A DNA stretch of 64,000 bases from Bacteroidota bacterium. Lineage in GTDB: Bacteria > Bacteroidota > Bacteroidia > Bacteroidales > Lentimicrobiaceae. Numbering within the stretch: position 1 is the first letter of the stretch; each line of letters begins with the position of its first letter. A program made the position numbers and the translations under genes. The notes under the pieces are model-generated. The model saw only the letters and a program-made list of their open reading frames with translations, did not search any database and was not told the DNA's origin. The DNA is taken from contig JAEYSM010000050.1 in assembly GCA_023434665.1 (NCBI GenBank), positions 1 to 64,000 of the forward strand, read 5' to 3'. Below are positions 53,268 to 62,911 of the stretch, piece by piece.

Positions 53268-54990
53268 TAAATTTGCCCGGAATAGCTTCTATTAGTTGTT
53301 TAGTATATTCCTGCCCAGGGTGTTCATAAATTGTATCTGCATCACCTTCTTCGATTATTCTTCCGCTTTTCATAACCATAATCCTGTCGGACATATACCG
53401 CACAACTGAAAGATCATGCGAGATAAAAATGTATGTAAATCCAAATTCTTTCTTCAGGTCATTAAGCAGATTCAGTACTTGTGCCTGAACCGAAACATCA
53501 AGAGCGGATACAGACTCATCGCAGATAACAAATTCAGGATTCAGAATAAGGGCACGAGCGATGCATATTCTTTGTCTCTGACCACCCGAAAACTGATGGG
53601 GATATCTGTTAAAGTATTCAGGCTGCAGGTTAACCCGCTCCAGTAACTCCAGAACCTTCTGTTTTCTCTCTTTATAACCAGCATATATGTTATGTGCTAC
53701 AAGAGGTTCCATTATAGCCTGTCCGATAGCAATTCGCGGATTTAATGAAGAATAGGGGTCCTGAAAAATTATCTGTATTTTCTTTCGCCTCTCTCTGAGT
53801 TCTTTTGGTTTGAGCTGTGTGAATTCCTCTCCACCATAACTTATGCTTCCCTCTGATGGTTCATTAAGTCTTAAAAGTGCTCTGCCAAGGGTCGTTTTCC
53901 CACACCCTGATTCACCTACAAGTCCGAGGGTTTCTCCTCTATAAACATCAAAACTTACATTGTCGACAGCAACAAAATGTGCTTTCTCTTTTTGAAATAT
54001 TGGTTTAGGAAGTTGAAACCTGACAGAAAGATTATTTACTCTTAAGAAAGGCTCGTTTTCATATAACTGGCTATGTCTTTGTTCGCGAGCTCCATGGGTT
54101 TCAATCTCTAACTGCGGTGGTTTGTTTCCGATCGCTTCAGTGAAATCAGAAACAGTAATCAGTCTCAGTGGCCTCACTGACAATGGAGGCCGGCATGCCA
54201 TCAGTCCTTTTGTATAAGGATGTTGTGGATTGCTGAATATTTCTTGTGATTTATTCTGTTCCACAATAACCCCTTTGTTCATAACCAGCACTCTGTCGGC
54301 TATTTCAGATATTACACCAAGATCATGACTTATAAATATCAGACTTAACGCTAACTTTTTCTGAAGATCCTTTAGCAATTTCAATACTGAATTCTGAACA
54401 GTTACATCGAGTGCAGTGGTTGGTTCATCAGCAATTATAACATCAGGTGAGCAGCTAATGGCCATGGCAATCATTACACGCTGCTTCTGACCTCCCGATA
54501 GTTGATGGGGATAGGCGGTGAATGCATATTCGGGATTCGGAATAAGTACATCACGGAATAATTTGAGTGTATATTCTTTTGCCTGCTCTTTAGTGTAATT
54601 TAAATGCAACATTACCGATTCGGTAATTTGTTTGCCACATCGCATCACAGGATTCAGTGAAGTCATTGGCTCCTGGAAAATCATAGCAATCCTGTTACCC
54701 CTGATTTTACGGATTTCTGATTCCTTTATCTTAAGTAAATCAAACTCAGTACCGTTATCATGGTAAATTATGCTCCCACTGTCAATTCGACTCATTTTAG
54801 GAGGAAGTAACTGTAGCATTGAAAGTGAAGTCACTGATTTCCCTGACCCACTTTCACCGACAATACCAATAGTCTCACCTTTGCCAACTGAGAATGATAC
54901 ATTATCGACGGCTTTATTCCATCCCTCTTCATTTCGGAATGAAATCCCAAGGTTTTTAATGTCAAGTATAGGTTTGCTCGTCGAACTCAT
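53245..54990 (-). CDS. Fused oligopeptide-type ABC transporter ATPase (two nucleotide-binding domains)
   Basis: 581 residues with two complete ABC domains of the DppD/DppF (OppD/OppF) type in one chain, like GsiA or YejF. Domain 1 has GESGSGKSV and LSGGQKQR; domain 2, from about residue 325, has GESGCGKTT and FSGGQRQR, each with a Walker B Asp-Glu. The C-terminal oligo_HPY-like extension after each domain is visible (NPQHPYTKGLM, HPGQEYTKQLIEAIPG). Imports peptides, or similar solutes, but the permeases and binding protein are not in the window. It ends 26 bases past where the rodA group begins upstream and overlaps the receiver gene downstream. Confidence 0.93.
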   Translation of the reverse strand: MSSTSKPILDIKNLGISFRNEEGWNKAVDNVSFSVGKGETIGIVGESGSGKSVTSLSMLQLLPPKMSRIDSGSIIYHDNGTEFDLLKIKESEIRKIRGNRIAMIFQEPMTSLNPVMRCGKQITESVMLHLNYTKEQAKEYTLKLFRDVLIPNPEYAFTAYPHQLSGGQKQRVMIAMAISCSPDVIIADEPTTALDVTVQNSVLKLLKDLQKKLALSLIFISHDLGVISEIADRVLVMNKGVIVEQNKSQEIFSNPQHPYTKGLMACRPPLSVRPLRLITVSDFTEAIGNKPPQLEIETHGAREQRHSQLYENEPFLRVNNLSVRFQLPKPIFQKEKAHFVAVDNVSFDVYRGETLGLVGESGCGKTTLGRALLRLNEPSEGSISYGGEEFTQLKPKELRERRKKIQIIFQDPYSSLNPRIAIGQAIMEPLVAHNIYAGYKERKQKVLELLERVNLQPEYFNRYPHQFSGGQRQRICIARALILNPEFVICDESVSALDVSVQAQVLNLLNDLKKEFGFTYIFISHDLSVVRYMSDRIMVMKSGRIIEEGDADTIYEHPGQEYTKQLIEAIPGKFINPPTMP

Positions 54991-55004
54991 ATTTCAGAAT
55001 AGTA

Positions 55005-56264
55005 TCAGAGAAGGGCATTTCTATTCATATCCTGTTTGATGAAGATAAACAACAAAATAGTAAAAGCCCATAGGGATGAGCCTCCGTAACTGAAAAAGGG
55101 CAGGGGAATTCCAATAACCGGTACCAACCCAATGGTCATACCAATGTTTATCATGAAATGGAAAAACAAAATGGAAGCCACTCCATAGCCATATACCTTG
55201 CTGAATTCCGAGCGTTGTCGCTCCGCAACCATAACAATTCGGGAAAGCAGCAATAGAAATAAAACTATAACAACCGTTGATCCCAGGAATCCCCATTCTT
55301 CACCTACTGTACAGAAAATAAAATCGGTACTTTGTTCAGGCACGAAGTTATATTTAGTCTGGGTTCCATTAAGATAACCCTTACCAAAAAAGCCGCCTGA
55401 TCCGATGGCTATCTTTGATTGATTGACATTATAGCCTACACCCTGAGGATCGAGAGTCTTACCTAATAGTACATTTATCCTTGCTTTTTGATGGTCGCCA
55501 AGAAATTTCTCGACGCCCATTTCAACACTGTATGTTAATCCCACTCCTATTACTAACAGGGCAATAAGAGTGACGATGTTACGGCGGTTTCTTTTAATAA
55601 AGAAGAACAGTAAACCGGTAAGAGCGACAAGCAGAATAATAATATACAGGGTTCCTACCATAAGAGTGCTGATCGAGATCACGACAACCATTAATCCTGC
55701 AAGCAGAAAATTACCCGATAACCCCATCCTATAAAGCACAAGTATAAAGGAACTGTAAACTAATGCTGAACCGGTGTCATTCTGTAAAAGAATGAGTAGG
55801 GCAGGCGCTCCCATAATCAGCAGTGGTATGATCTTATTCTTCGCTAATGAAAGGTTCAGGTGCTGACTATTGAAAAATTTTGCAAGGGCAAGGGTAGTGG
55901 CAAATTTCGCAAACTCTGCCGGTTGCAGACCAAAACCTCCTATCTGAAACCATGACTTAGAACCTGAAATTTCAGTACCAATGCCCAATACAACGATTAG
56001 TAGCAAAATCAAAAAGCCATATATCAGGTAGGCAAAAGTGCTGAAAAACCGGGGAGTGGTAAGGAGAATGATTAACGCCAGGAACAGGGAAGAGAGAATC
56101 CATATAACCTGTTTTCCATAACTTTGAGACAAGTCGAAAATACTATTGTAATCTTCATTGTAAACGGCGGCATAAATATTAAGCCAGCCCATTATTACAA
56201 GGACGAGGTAAAGTAATACCAGAGGCCAGTCAATGTTATTGAATATGTTACTTCGCTCTCTCAC
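55005..56264 (-). CDS. rodA: Rod-shape SEDS peptidoglycan polymerase RodA
   Basis: 419 residues with about ten membrane segments of the FtsW/RodA/SpoVE family. It contains GSKSWFQIGGFGLQPAEFAKFATTLALAKF, in parts GFGLQPAEFAKF, then KTLDPQGVGYNVNQSKIAIGSGGFFGKGYLNGTQTKYNFVPEQSTDFIF and the closing VIGIPLPFFSYGGSSLWA. It polymerises glycan strands during cell elongation with the PBP2 encoded just upstream. RodA rather than FtsW is favoured by that partner. Confidence 0.94.
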   Translation of the reverse strand: MRERSNIFNNIDWPLVLLYLVLVIMGWLNIYAAVYNEDYNSIFDLSQSYGKQVIWILSSLFLALIILLTTPRFFSTFAYLIYGFLILLLIVVLGIGTEISGSKSWFQIGGFGLQPAEFAKFATTLALAKFFNSQHLNLSLAKNKIIPLLIMGAPALLILLQNDTGSALVYSSFILVLYRMGLSGNFLLAGLMVVVISISTLMVGTLYIIILLVALTGLLFFFIKRNRRNIVTLIALLVIGVGLTYSVEMGVEKFLGDHQKARINVLLGKTLDPQGVGYNVNQSKIAIGSGGFFGKGYLNGTQTKYNFVPEQSTDFIFCTVGEEWGFLGSTVVIVLFLLLLSRIVMVAERQRSEFSKVYGYGVASILFFHFMINIGMTIGLVPVIGIPLPFFSYGGSSLWAFTILLFIFIKQDMNRNALL

Positions 56265-56345
56265 TTTTATTCCACTATTTCATTGTTCCACTTAATGATT
56301 TATTCCGCTAATTCTGTTTTTCGCTTCTTTAGAATTCAATTTAAA

Positions 56346-58151
56346 TTAATCCATCAACTTCGTTGAAATCATCCGTTCTTCAAGGTCAGGCCTCTTTATT
56401 TCGCCGGTTATATATTTCTCAATCATAAGAGAAGCTATAGGAAGTGCCCATGTAGATCCAAATCCTGCATTTTCTATTACTACTGCTATTGCAATCTTTG
56501 GATTTTCTTCAGGAGCAAAAGCCATGTACAGAGAGTGATCTTTACCATGTGGGTTCTCAGCAGTTCCTGTCTTTCCTGCCATGGTTACTCCCTCAATCTG
56601 ATACCACTTTGCAGTGCCTAAAGTAGCTACTTGCCGCATTCCTTCGATAACTACTTCGAAATGTTTTCTATCAATGGTCGAACGGTATTGATTAAATGGG
56701 GTTTGTGTTGAGTTTTGGTCCCCAATGGCTCTAACCACATGAGGCACAGTATACGTCCCCCTATTGGCTAATAAAGCTGCATAATTGGCCAGTTGTAAAG
56801 GCGTTACGAGAATTTCTCCCTGTCCAATTGAAAGTGATCTGATCGTTAATGCATTCCACCTTCCTTTACCATATATTTTATCGAAAGTTTCTGCCGAAGG
56901 AACATTCCCGCTCATTTCAGACTGGATGTCAGTTCCAAGCTTCTTTCCAAAACCAAGACTTATAACATGTTTACGCCAGGCTACATAATTATTCCTTATA
57001 GTCCCATGGCCACCGCCGGTTATAATAGACCTGAAAACCAGCCAGTGAAATGGATTACATGATTGCTGAATGCCCACATATACATCAAGGGGTGACTGAT
57101 GATTATGAGTACAACGTATAGGAGATGAACCCGGGCCCTGACAAGAATACATTGTATTTGTGGATAACACCCCTTCCTGCATGCCGATAAGGTCAGTTAC
57201 CATCTTAAAAGTAGATCCCGGAGGATAAGCACCCATCATTGCTCTGTTGAGAAGAGGTTTTACCGGGTCCTCCATCAGCAGTTTGAAATTCCTTCCTCTT
57301 ACTCTTCCTACCAGAAGGTTGGGATCGTAAGTAGGACTGGAAATAAAAGCGAGAATTTCACCTGACTTTGGTTCGATGGCAACAATACTGCCCATCTTCC
57401 CGGTCATAAGTTTTTCTCCATATTCCTGAAGATCTCCGTCAATTGAAAGATAAAGGTCCTTGCCCATAACTGAAGTGGTGTCAAACCGGCCATCTGCATA
57501 GCTACCCACTTCACGATTATGTACATCCACCATTTTAATCTTCATCCCTTTAATACCCCTCAGGTGTTCCTCATAGGCCTTCTCAATGCCATTTATGCCA
57601 ATGTAGTCACCCGATTTGTAATAGGGATTCTTATCAATCATTGATTGGGTCACTTCGCCCACATAACCAAAAAGATGTGCGCCTAAAGGTTTTGGATATT
57701 TTCTTAATGTACGTGGTTGTACAAAGAATCCTTTGTACTTGTACATCTTTTCTTCAAGGTACCCATATGTTTCTTTCGATATTTGCTTTTCGAATAAACT
57801 TGGCTTGTATCTTGAATATTTGCGTGCTTTATTGATTCTTTCCCTGAACCCCTCGATTGATATCTGTAACAAATTGCAAAACTCCACAGTATCTATTTCT
57901 TCTACCTGGGCAGGTAAAACCATTAAATCGTAAACAGCTTCATTGTAAACAAGCAATTTCCCGTTACGATCATAAATAAGCCCTCTGGCAGGATATTGAG
58001 TTACATAACGTAGTACGTTATTATTGGCAGATAAAGTATAACTCTTATCAATTACCTGAATGTAGAAGAGGCGTGTAATATAGATGACTCCGATTACCAG
58101 AAATATGGCTAGAATGGTTTGCTGACGTGATGCGTTTGATTTTTGCGCCAT
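56346..58151 (-). CDS. mrdA: Penicillin-binding protein 2 (elongation transpeptidase)
   Basis: 601 residues: a short cytoplasmic start, one membrane segment (residues 12-32), the class B PBP dimerisation region (ARGLIYDRNGKLL, IGINGIEKAYEEHLRG) and a transpeptidase domain with Ser313-x-x-Lys316 (PPGSTFKM), Ser364-Cys-Asn366 and Lys527-Thr-Gly (MAGKTGTAE). Cross-links peptidoglycan of the side wall with RodA, encoded 81 bases downstream. The gene follows cysN by only 14 bases, and mreBCD, which usually precede it, are absent. Confidence 0.96.
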   Translation of the reverse strand: MAQKSNASRQQTILAIFLVIGVIYITRLFYIQVIDKSYTLSANNNVLRYVTQYPARGLIYDRNGKLLVYNEAVYDLMVLPAQVEEIDTVEFCNLLQISIEGFRERINKARKYSRYKPSLFEKQISKETYGYLEEKMYKYKGFFVQPRTLRKYPKPLGAHLFGYVGEVTQSMIDKNPYYKSGDYIGINGIEKAYEEHLRGIKGMKIKMVDVHNREVGSYADGRFDTTSVMGKDLYLSIDGDLQEYGEKLMTGKMGSIVAIEPKSGEILAFISSPTYDPNLLVGRVRGRNFKLLMEDPVKPLLNRAMMGAYPPGSTFKMVTDLIGMQEGVLSTNTMYSCQGPGSSPIRCTHNHQSPLDVYVGIQQSCNPFHWLVFRSIITGGGHGTIRNNYVAWRKHVISLGFGKKLGTDIQSEMSGNVPSAETFDKIYGKGRWNALTIRSLSIGQGEILVTPLQLANYAALLANRGTYTVPHVVRAIGDQNSTQTPFNQYRSTIDRKHFEVVIEGMRQVATLGTAKWYQIEGVTMAGKTGTAENPHGKDHSLYMAFAPEENPKIAIAVVIENAGFGSTWALPIASLMIEKYITGEIKRPDLEERMISTKLMD

Positions 58152-58165
58152 TAATTAATCATTCA

Positions 58166-59437
58166 TTAAATTACCATACCCACTCCAACAGTATTATTTG
58201 TGGCTTCATCTATAATGATGAGTGCACCTGTTCTTCTGTTCACATTATAGGAGTCAATAAACACAGGTTTGGTAGTTTTAATAGTAGCACATGCTATATC
58301 ATTTAAACCTATATTCAGATCCATAAGATGTTCAAGGTTGTTTACGTTTACCTTGTATTTTATTTCCTTAATGAGACACCTTACTTCACGAGTTGTATGT
58401 TTAAGGGCATATTTGCTGTTAAGCATCATTGGTTTTTCGCCCATCCAGCAAATCATAACATCAAACTCCTGAGTAGTAACCGGTATATTGTCAGGTTTTA
58501 CCAGCATATCACCGCGACTCAGATCAATATCGTCATTCAAAGTTAAAGTTACGCATTGCGGAGGTATTGCTTCCTCCAGTGATCCTTGATAAATATCAAC
58601 TGATCTGATCGTGGTCTTTTGAAGTGAAGGCAGTGAAACTACTTCATCACCCGGCAAAAATGAACCACCGGCAACTCTTCCGGCATATCCTCTGTAATCA
58701 TGAAACTCATCAGACAGGGGCCTGATGACATATTGAATGGGAAAGCGGGCATCGGTCAGATTGTGGTCACTACCTATTTCAATATGCTCAAGTACATGAA
58801 GTAATGTTCCTCCCTGATACCATGAAGTATTTACTGAAGGTTCAACTACATTATCTCCCAGGAGGGCACTTATGGGAACAAAAGACACATCCTTAAGATT
58901 AAGCTTTTGCATGAATGACCTGTACTCTTCCTTTATGTTATTGAATACCTCTTCGTTGAAATCAACCAGATCCATCTTATTGACACAAACAATGATATGA
59001 GGGATTCTTAACAGGGAAGCGATGTATGAATGCCTGCATGTTTGCTCGGTCACACCGTTTCTGGCATCAATTAAAATAATGGCGGCATTGGCTGTTGAAG
59101 CTCCTGTTACCATATTTCTGGTGTACTGAATATGTCCCGGTGTGTCAGCTATAATAAACTTCCTTTTTGGTGTAGCAAAATATCTGTAGGCAACATCAAT
59201 TGTTATTCCCTGTTCCCTTTCGGCCCTTAAGCCATCAGTAAGAAGTGCCAGATCTACATGCTCATTTCCGCGGCGGATACTTGCCCGTTTTATAGCTTCA
59301 AGCTGGTCCTCGAAGATTGATTTGCTATCATACAAAAGCCTGCCAATCAGAGTGCTTTTGCCATCATCCACACTGCCTGCAGTCGTAAACCTTAGCAGGT
59401 CCATATCGAGGTATCCCTTAGTTGAAAATTGAGTCAT
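58166..59437 (-). CDS. cysN: Sulfate adenylyltransferase GTPase subunit
   Basis: The GTP-hydrolysing subunit that powers ATP sulfurylase with CysD, giving adenosine 5'-phosphosulfate. The 423 residues include GSVDDGKSTLIGRLLYDS (G1), ADTPGHIQYTRNM (G3), VNKMDLVDF (G4) and the CysN-specific ALLTDGLRAEREQGITIDVAYRYF region. It is shorter than E. coli CysN (475) and has no fused APS kinase. It lies 16 bases after cysD. Confidence 0.95.
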   Translation of the reverse strand: MTQFSTKGYLDMDLLRFTTAGSVDDGKSTLIGRLLYDSKSIFEDQLEAIKRASIRRGNEHVDLALLTDGLRAEREQGITIDVAYRYFATPKRKFIIADTPGHIQYTRNMVTGASTANAAIILIDARNGVTEQTCRHSYIASLLRIPHIIVCVNKMDLVDFNEEVFNNIKEEYRSFMQKLNLKDVSFVPISALLGDNVVEPSVNTSWYQGGTLLHVLEHIEIGSDHNLTDARFPIQYVIRPLSDEFHDYRGYAGRVAGGSFLPGDEVVSLPSLQKTTIRSVDIYQGSLEEAIPPQCVTLTLNDDIDLSRGDMLVKPDNIPVTTQEFDVMICWMGEKPMMLNSKYALKHTTREVRCLIKEIKYKVNVNNLEHLMDLNIGLNDIACATIKTTKPVFIDSYNVNRRTGALIIIDEATNNTVGVGMVI

Positions 59438-59453
59438 AGTTTGTAAATAGAGC

Positions 59454-60362
59454 TTAAAAATATCCTTCCTTTTTCCTGTCTTCCATAGCTGCTTCTGATC
59501 TCAGGTCATCAGCCCTGCCGCCTCGTTCGGTTACCCTTGTAGCAGCAATTTCATCAATTATATCTTCAATTGTATTAGCAGTTGACAAGGTAAGGCCCGT
59601 ACAGGAAATATCTCCGATAGTGCGACATCTCACAGTTTTCAATTCGTAATGCTCATTCGGTTTTAATTTCATAAATGGTGCCTTGGCTAACCATTGTCCA
59701 TCTCTTAAGAAGACTTCACGTTCATGAGTAAAATAAAGGCTTGGCAACTCGATATTTTCCTTCATGATATACTGCCATACATCCATTTCAGTCCAGTTGC
59801 TTATTGGAAATACCCTGAAATGTTCGCCTGGATTTTTGCGTCCATTAAATATGTTCCATAATTCAGGCCGTTGGTTTTTGGGATCCCACTGACCAAACTC
59901 ATCTCTATGGGAAAAGAACCTCTCTTTTGCTCTGGCCTTTTCTTCGTCCCTTCTACCTCCTCCCATTGCAGCATCAAACTTATATTTTTCAATAGTATCT
60001 AAAAGTGTGGTGGTTTGAAGAATATTACGACTGGCATTATATCCGGTTTCTTCCACCACCCGACCCTGGTCAATGCTTTCCTGTACTGATCCTACATACA
60101 ATGTAGATCCTGTTCTTTTTACAAGTTCATCCCGGTAAACAATGGTTTCATCGAAGTTATGGCCCGTGTCGATGTGTAATAAAGGGAATGGAAGCTTTGC
60201 AGGCCAGAATGCTTTCAGAGCTAAATGAGTCATTACTATTGAATCCTTGCCTCCCGAAAAGAGTAAAACAGGTCGTTCAAACTGCGCCGCTACTTCTCTT
60301 ATGACAAATATTGATTCGTATTCCAGTTCTTCAAGATGTGTCAGATACCCTCTGCTTTTCAT
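59454..60362 (-). CDS. cysD: Sulfate adenylyltransferase small subunit
   Basis: The catalytic ATP-sulfurylase subunit paired with CysN. 302 residues with the PP-loop LLFSGGKDSIVMTHL, PLLHIDTGHNFDETI, MGGGRRDEEKARAKERFFSHRDEFGQWDPKNQRPELWN in parts, and VFPISNWTEMDVWQYI. The C-terminus has ERGGRADDLRSEAAMEDRKKEGYF, the usual CysD ending. A -7-like box lies 27 bases upstream. APS kinase, APS or PAPS reductase and sulfate transport genes are not in the window. Confidence 0.96.
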   Translation of the reverse strand: MKSRGYLTHLEELEYESIFVIREVAAQFERPVLLFSGGKDSIVMTHLALKAFWPAKLPFPLLHIDTGHNFDETIVYRDELVKRTGSTLYVGSVQESIDQGRVVEETGYNASRNILQTTTLLDTIEKYKFDAAMGGGRRDEEKARAKERFFSHRDEFGQWDPKNQRPELWNIFNGRKNPGEHFRVFPISNWTEMDVWQYIMKENIELPSLYFTHEREVFLRDGQWLAKAPFMKLKPNEHYELKTVRCRTIGDISCTGLTLSTANTIEDIIDEIAATRVTERGGRADDLRSEAAMEDRKKEGYF

Positions 60363-60388
60363 ACCGTAAATTTGAATAATGCTAAAAG

Positions 60389-60396
60389 CAAAATTA
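60389..60396 (-). promoter_or_regulatory. Possible -7 box of cysD
   Basis: The minus strand reads TAATTTTG followed by C, 27 bases upstream of the cysD ATG. No -33 match is clear. If used, transcription could run through cysD, cysN, mrdA and rodA. Confidence 0.4.
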
Positions 60397-60437
60397 GCAC
60401 TATTTAGTATCCTGTAAGAAAATACTCAGAAAAGATC

Positions 60438-62903
60438 TTAACTCAACTGTTCTTTCTTACTTTTTTTAACTGGTTTTCCATTGCCGGATGGGTCATCATC
60501 AGTATAGTATCCATACCCGTAGCCATAGCCATATCCATACCCGTATCCATATCCATAACCATATCCGTAGCCGTAACTACTGTGCTCAAATTTCACATCA
60601 TTCATCATTATGGCAATGTTCTTCAACTCTCGTTTCTCAATATCTGTAATAATTGATTCAAATACCTTTTTATGAGTAAAGTCCTGGCGAATAACGAATA
60701 CATTAACGTCCGAATGCTTCATTAAGAGGAATGCATCGGCTACAATTCCAACAGGAGGGGTGTCGATGATTATAAAATCGTATATTTCTTTCAGCTTATC
60801 GATTAGTAAATCGTTTTGCTGAGATGCGATCAGTTCAGCAGGGTTTGGAGGAATTGGCCCTGCAGCCATAAAGTCGAGATTAGGCAGTGAAGTATGTTGA
60901 ATTGTTTCTTCAATAGTCGACCGGTTAATCAGACAGGTACTGATACCTAAAGTATTTGAGAGACCAAAGTCCTGGTATATTTTAGGTTTCCGTAAGTCGT
61001 AACCCATAATTAAAGTCTTCTTTCCATAAAGTGCAAAAATTGAAGCGATATTCATGGAAGTAAAAGTCTTCCCCTCATTCACCATTGTGGATGTAATCAG
61101 AATAACCTGCTTGTCCTGGTTGCTTGTGAAGAACTGAAGATTAGTCCTTATTAGTCTGAATGATTCAGCAATGGATGATTTTGGATAGTCGGCCACCACT
61201 AGCTTACTTGCTCTGTTACTGTGAATTACATGCCCTAGGAATGGCAACGAAGTTATTTTTTCGATGTCTTTCTTATCCATTATCTTATCGTTCAGATAAT
61301 CCTTTCCTAGTATATATCCAACAGGAAGAATCACTCCAATCAGCAAAGCAATGGTGTAATTCAGCGAACGTTTTGGTAGAACCGGGACCTTTTCGAGTGG
61401 ATCGGCTACATCAAGCACTTCATTATCAGGCATGTTTGAAGCCCGGGTAATTTGTGCTTCTGACCTCTTCTCGAGAAGGTATGTGTAAATAGCATCATTA
61501 AGTTTAAACTTACGTTCAATTCCAAATAACATCCTTTGGGTTGTTGGCAGTTGGCTTATCTTGCCTGACATAGCATTTATACGCTGGTCAATTTGCCTGA
61601 TGGAGATATTTGAGGTATTTATGATGTTCTTAATGTTCTCTGCAAGGGTTCTCTTATTCACTGCTATTCGCGAATCGAACGATGCAATTATCGGGTTTTT
61701 TTCCTTAGCCATTAACCTTGCTTCCCCTCTTTCGGCATACAATCTTGTAAGGTCGGTAATAAGCTTGGTTAATACAGGATCTTCAATTCCCATAGAAGAA
61801 GGAACTGTTAGTCCGGTCAGATCATCTTTATTACTGCTAAGGTAATCACTCAGATAATTATAATACTGATTTTTAACTATAAGCTCAGCTTTCTGCTTTT
61901 CGAGGTCTTCCATAGTCTGGAAAACTTGTTGAGATTGGAAATCGAGATCCATCACTTCATTCGATGTCCTGAATTGTTGCAGGTCACTTTCAGCAATCTT
62001 TAATGAATCGCTGATTCCTAAAAGTTGATCATCAATAAAGAGAATAGTATTTGTAGCAATTTGGTTCTTCTTCTCCAGACTCCGGTTAAGATACTCCGAA
62101 GTAAGAGCATTCAGGAAATCGGACGCTTTTTGTGCATTATCACTCTCAAGAGAGATTTCAACAATGGATGCCTCTCTGTTTATAGGTTCAATGGTGAATT
62201 TCCCATACTCTTTGATATGATCTTCCATTTTGTTGAACATAAAGAACATGTTCTTTTTCTGATGTTCCTTTGGAATATAGTTACCATTGAGTACTACTCT
62301 GAAATTGTGGAATTTCCCCTTTACTTCCTGACCGAATTTGTACCTTCCCTTAACATCAATAGGTTGTTCAATAAGCTCTTCCCTACGTTGGATTGTATAA
62401 TAATACGAGGTTAACTTATCGGCTTGAGCGTTAAGAGTAAATTCCTGGTTATTATTGATAGTGATATTAAACCTGACTCCGGCAGGTTGTGGATGTAGAG
62501 TATCGAAAATGATCGAGAATGGCGATTCTGTGTATAGTTCTTTTGTAATGAAATTGTCTTCCTCAAAATAAGAAATTTTAAAATCCAAAGATTGCAAAGC
62601 CCTGCTAATGAGTGATTTTGATTTAAGGATCCCTATTTCATTTTCTATGCTCTGAGCATTTTTGATATTTCCCAGACCAAGCAAAGCCTGAGCATCAAAA
62701 GCACTCTTCTCATCTTTAATGAGTATGGTTGTACCTACTTTATAAATAGGTTTGGTATATTTATTAAACAAATATGCTACAGCGAGCGAGAGAATAATGG
62801 CAATAATAAACAGGTACCAGTATCTGAAAAACTTGAAAAATATTTGCTTCAGATCTATGGTTTCTTCGCTCAACTCAATGTTGTTGTTATTGAAATTATC
62901 CAC
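60438..62903 (-). CDS. Wzc-type polysaccharide co-polymerase and tyrosine autokinase
   Basis: 821 residues. Residues 1-60 and about 510-535 hold the two membrane segments of a Wzz/PCP-2a domain around a long helical periplasmic region. The cytoplasmic BY-kinase domain has a Walker A (STMVNEGKTFTSMN), an altered Walker A' (LIMGYDLRKPK) and Walker B (FIIIDTPPVGIVADA). The tail carries (YG)11 then YY at residues 777-800, a tyrosine cluster for autophosphorylation. It controls chain length and export of capsule or exopolysaccharide with the Wza-like protein encoded 8 bases upstream. No glycosyltransferase or flippase genes are in the window. Confidence 0.94.
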   Translation of the reverse strand: MDNFNNNNIELSEETIDLKQIFFKFFRYWYLFIIAIILSLAVAYLFNKYTKPIYKVGTTILIKDEKSAFDAQALLGLGNIKNAQSIENEIGILKSKSLISRALQSLDFKISYFEEDNFITKELYTESPFSIIFDTLHPQPAGVRFNITINNNQEFTLNAQADKLTSYYYTIQRREELIEQPIDVKGRYKFGQEVKGKFHNFRVVLNGNYIPKEHQKKNMFFMFNKMEDHIKEYGKFTIEPINREASIVEISLESDNAQKASDFLNALTSEYLNRSLEKKNQIATNTILFIDDQLLGISDSLKIAESDLQQFRTSNEVMDLDFQSQQVFQTMEDLEKQKAELIVKNQYYNYLSDYLSSNKDDLTGLTVPSSMGIEDPVLTKLITDLTRLYAERGEARLMAKEKNPIIASFDSRIAVNKRTLAENIKNIINTSNISIRQIDQRINAMSGKISQLPTTQRMLFGIERKFKLNDAIYTYLLEKRSEAQITRASNMPDNEVLDVADPLEKVPVLPKRSLNYTIALLIGVILPVGYILGKDYLNDKIMDKKDIEKITSLPFLGHVIHSNRASKLVVADYPKSSIAESFRLIRTNLQFFTSNQDKQVILITSTMVNEGKTFTSMNIASIFALYGKKTLIMGYDLRKPKIYQDFGLSNTLGISTCLINRSTIEETIQHTSLPNLDFMAAGPIPPNPAELIASQQNDLLIDKLKEIYDFIIIDTPPVGIVADAFLLMKHSDVNVFVIRQDFTHKKVFESIITDIEKRELKNIAIMMNDVKFEHSSYGYGYGYGYGYGYGYGYGYGYGYYTDDDPSGNGKPVKKSKKEQLS
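60504..60575 (-). repeat. Coding hexamer repeat for the Tyr-Gly tail
   Basis: Seventy-two bases made of imperfect six-base units coding for Tyr-Gly (TAT/TAC plus GGN), eleven units and a final Tyr-Tyr. Gly codons vary between GGA, GGC, GGG and GGT and Tyr between TAT and TAC, so the array is old or selected rather than a fresh slippage product. Any change of whole units would keep the reading frame. Confidence 0.85.
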
Positions 62904-62911
62904 GTAAAATC

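Noticed and set aside
52896..54990. Receiver protein and ABC ATPase as a linked regulatory-transport pair
   Set aside because: They are convergent, not co-transcribed, and the receiver has no output domain.
60504..60575. Tandem array as a CRISPR or non-coding satellite
   Set aside because: It is in frame within the tyrosine kinase gene and explained by alternating Tyr and Gly codons.
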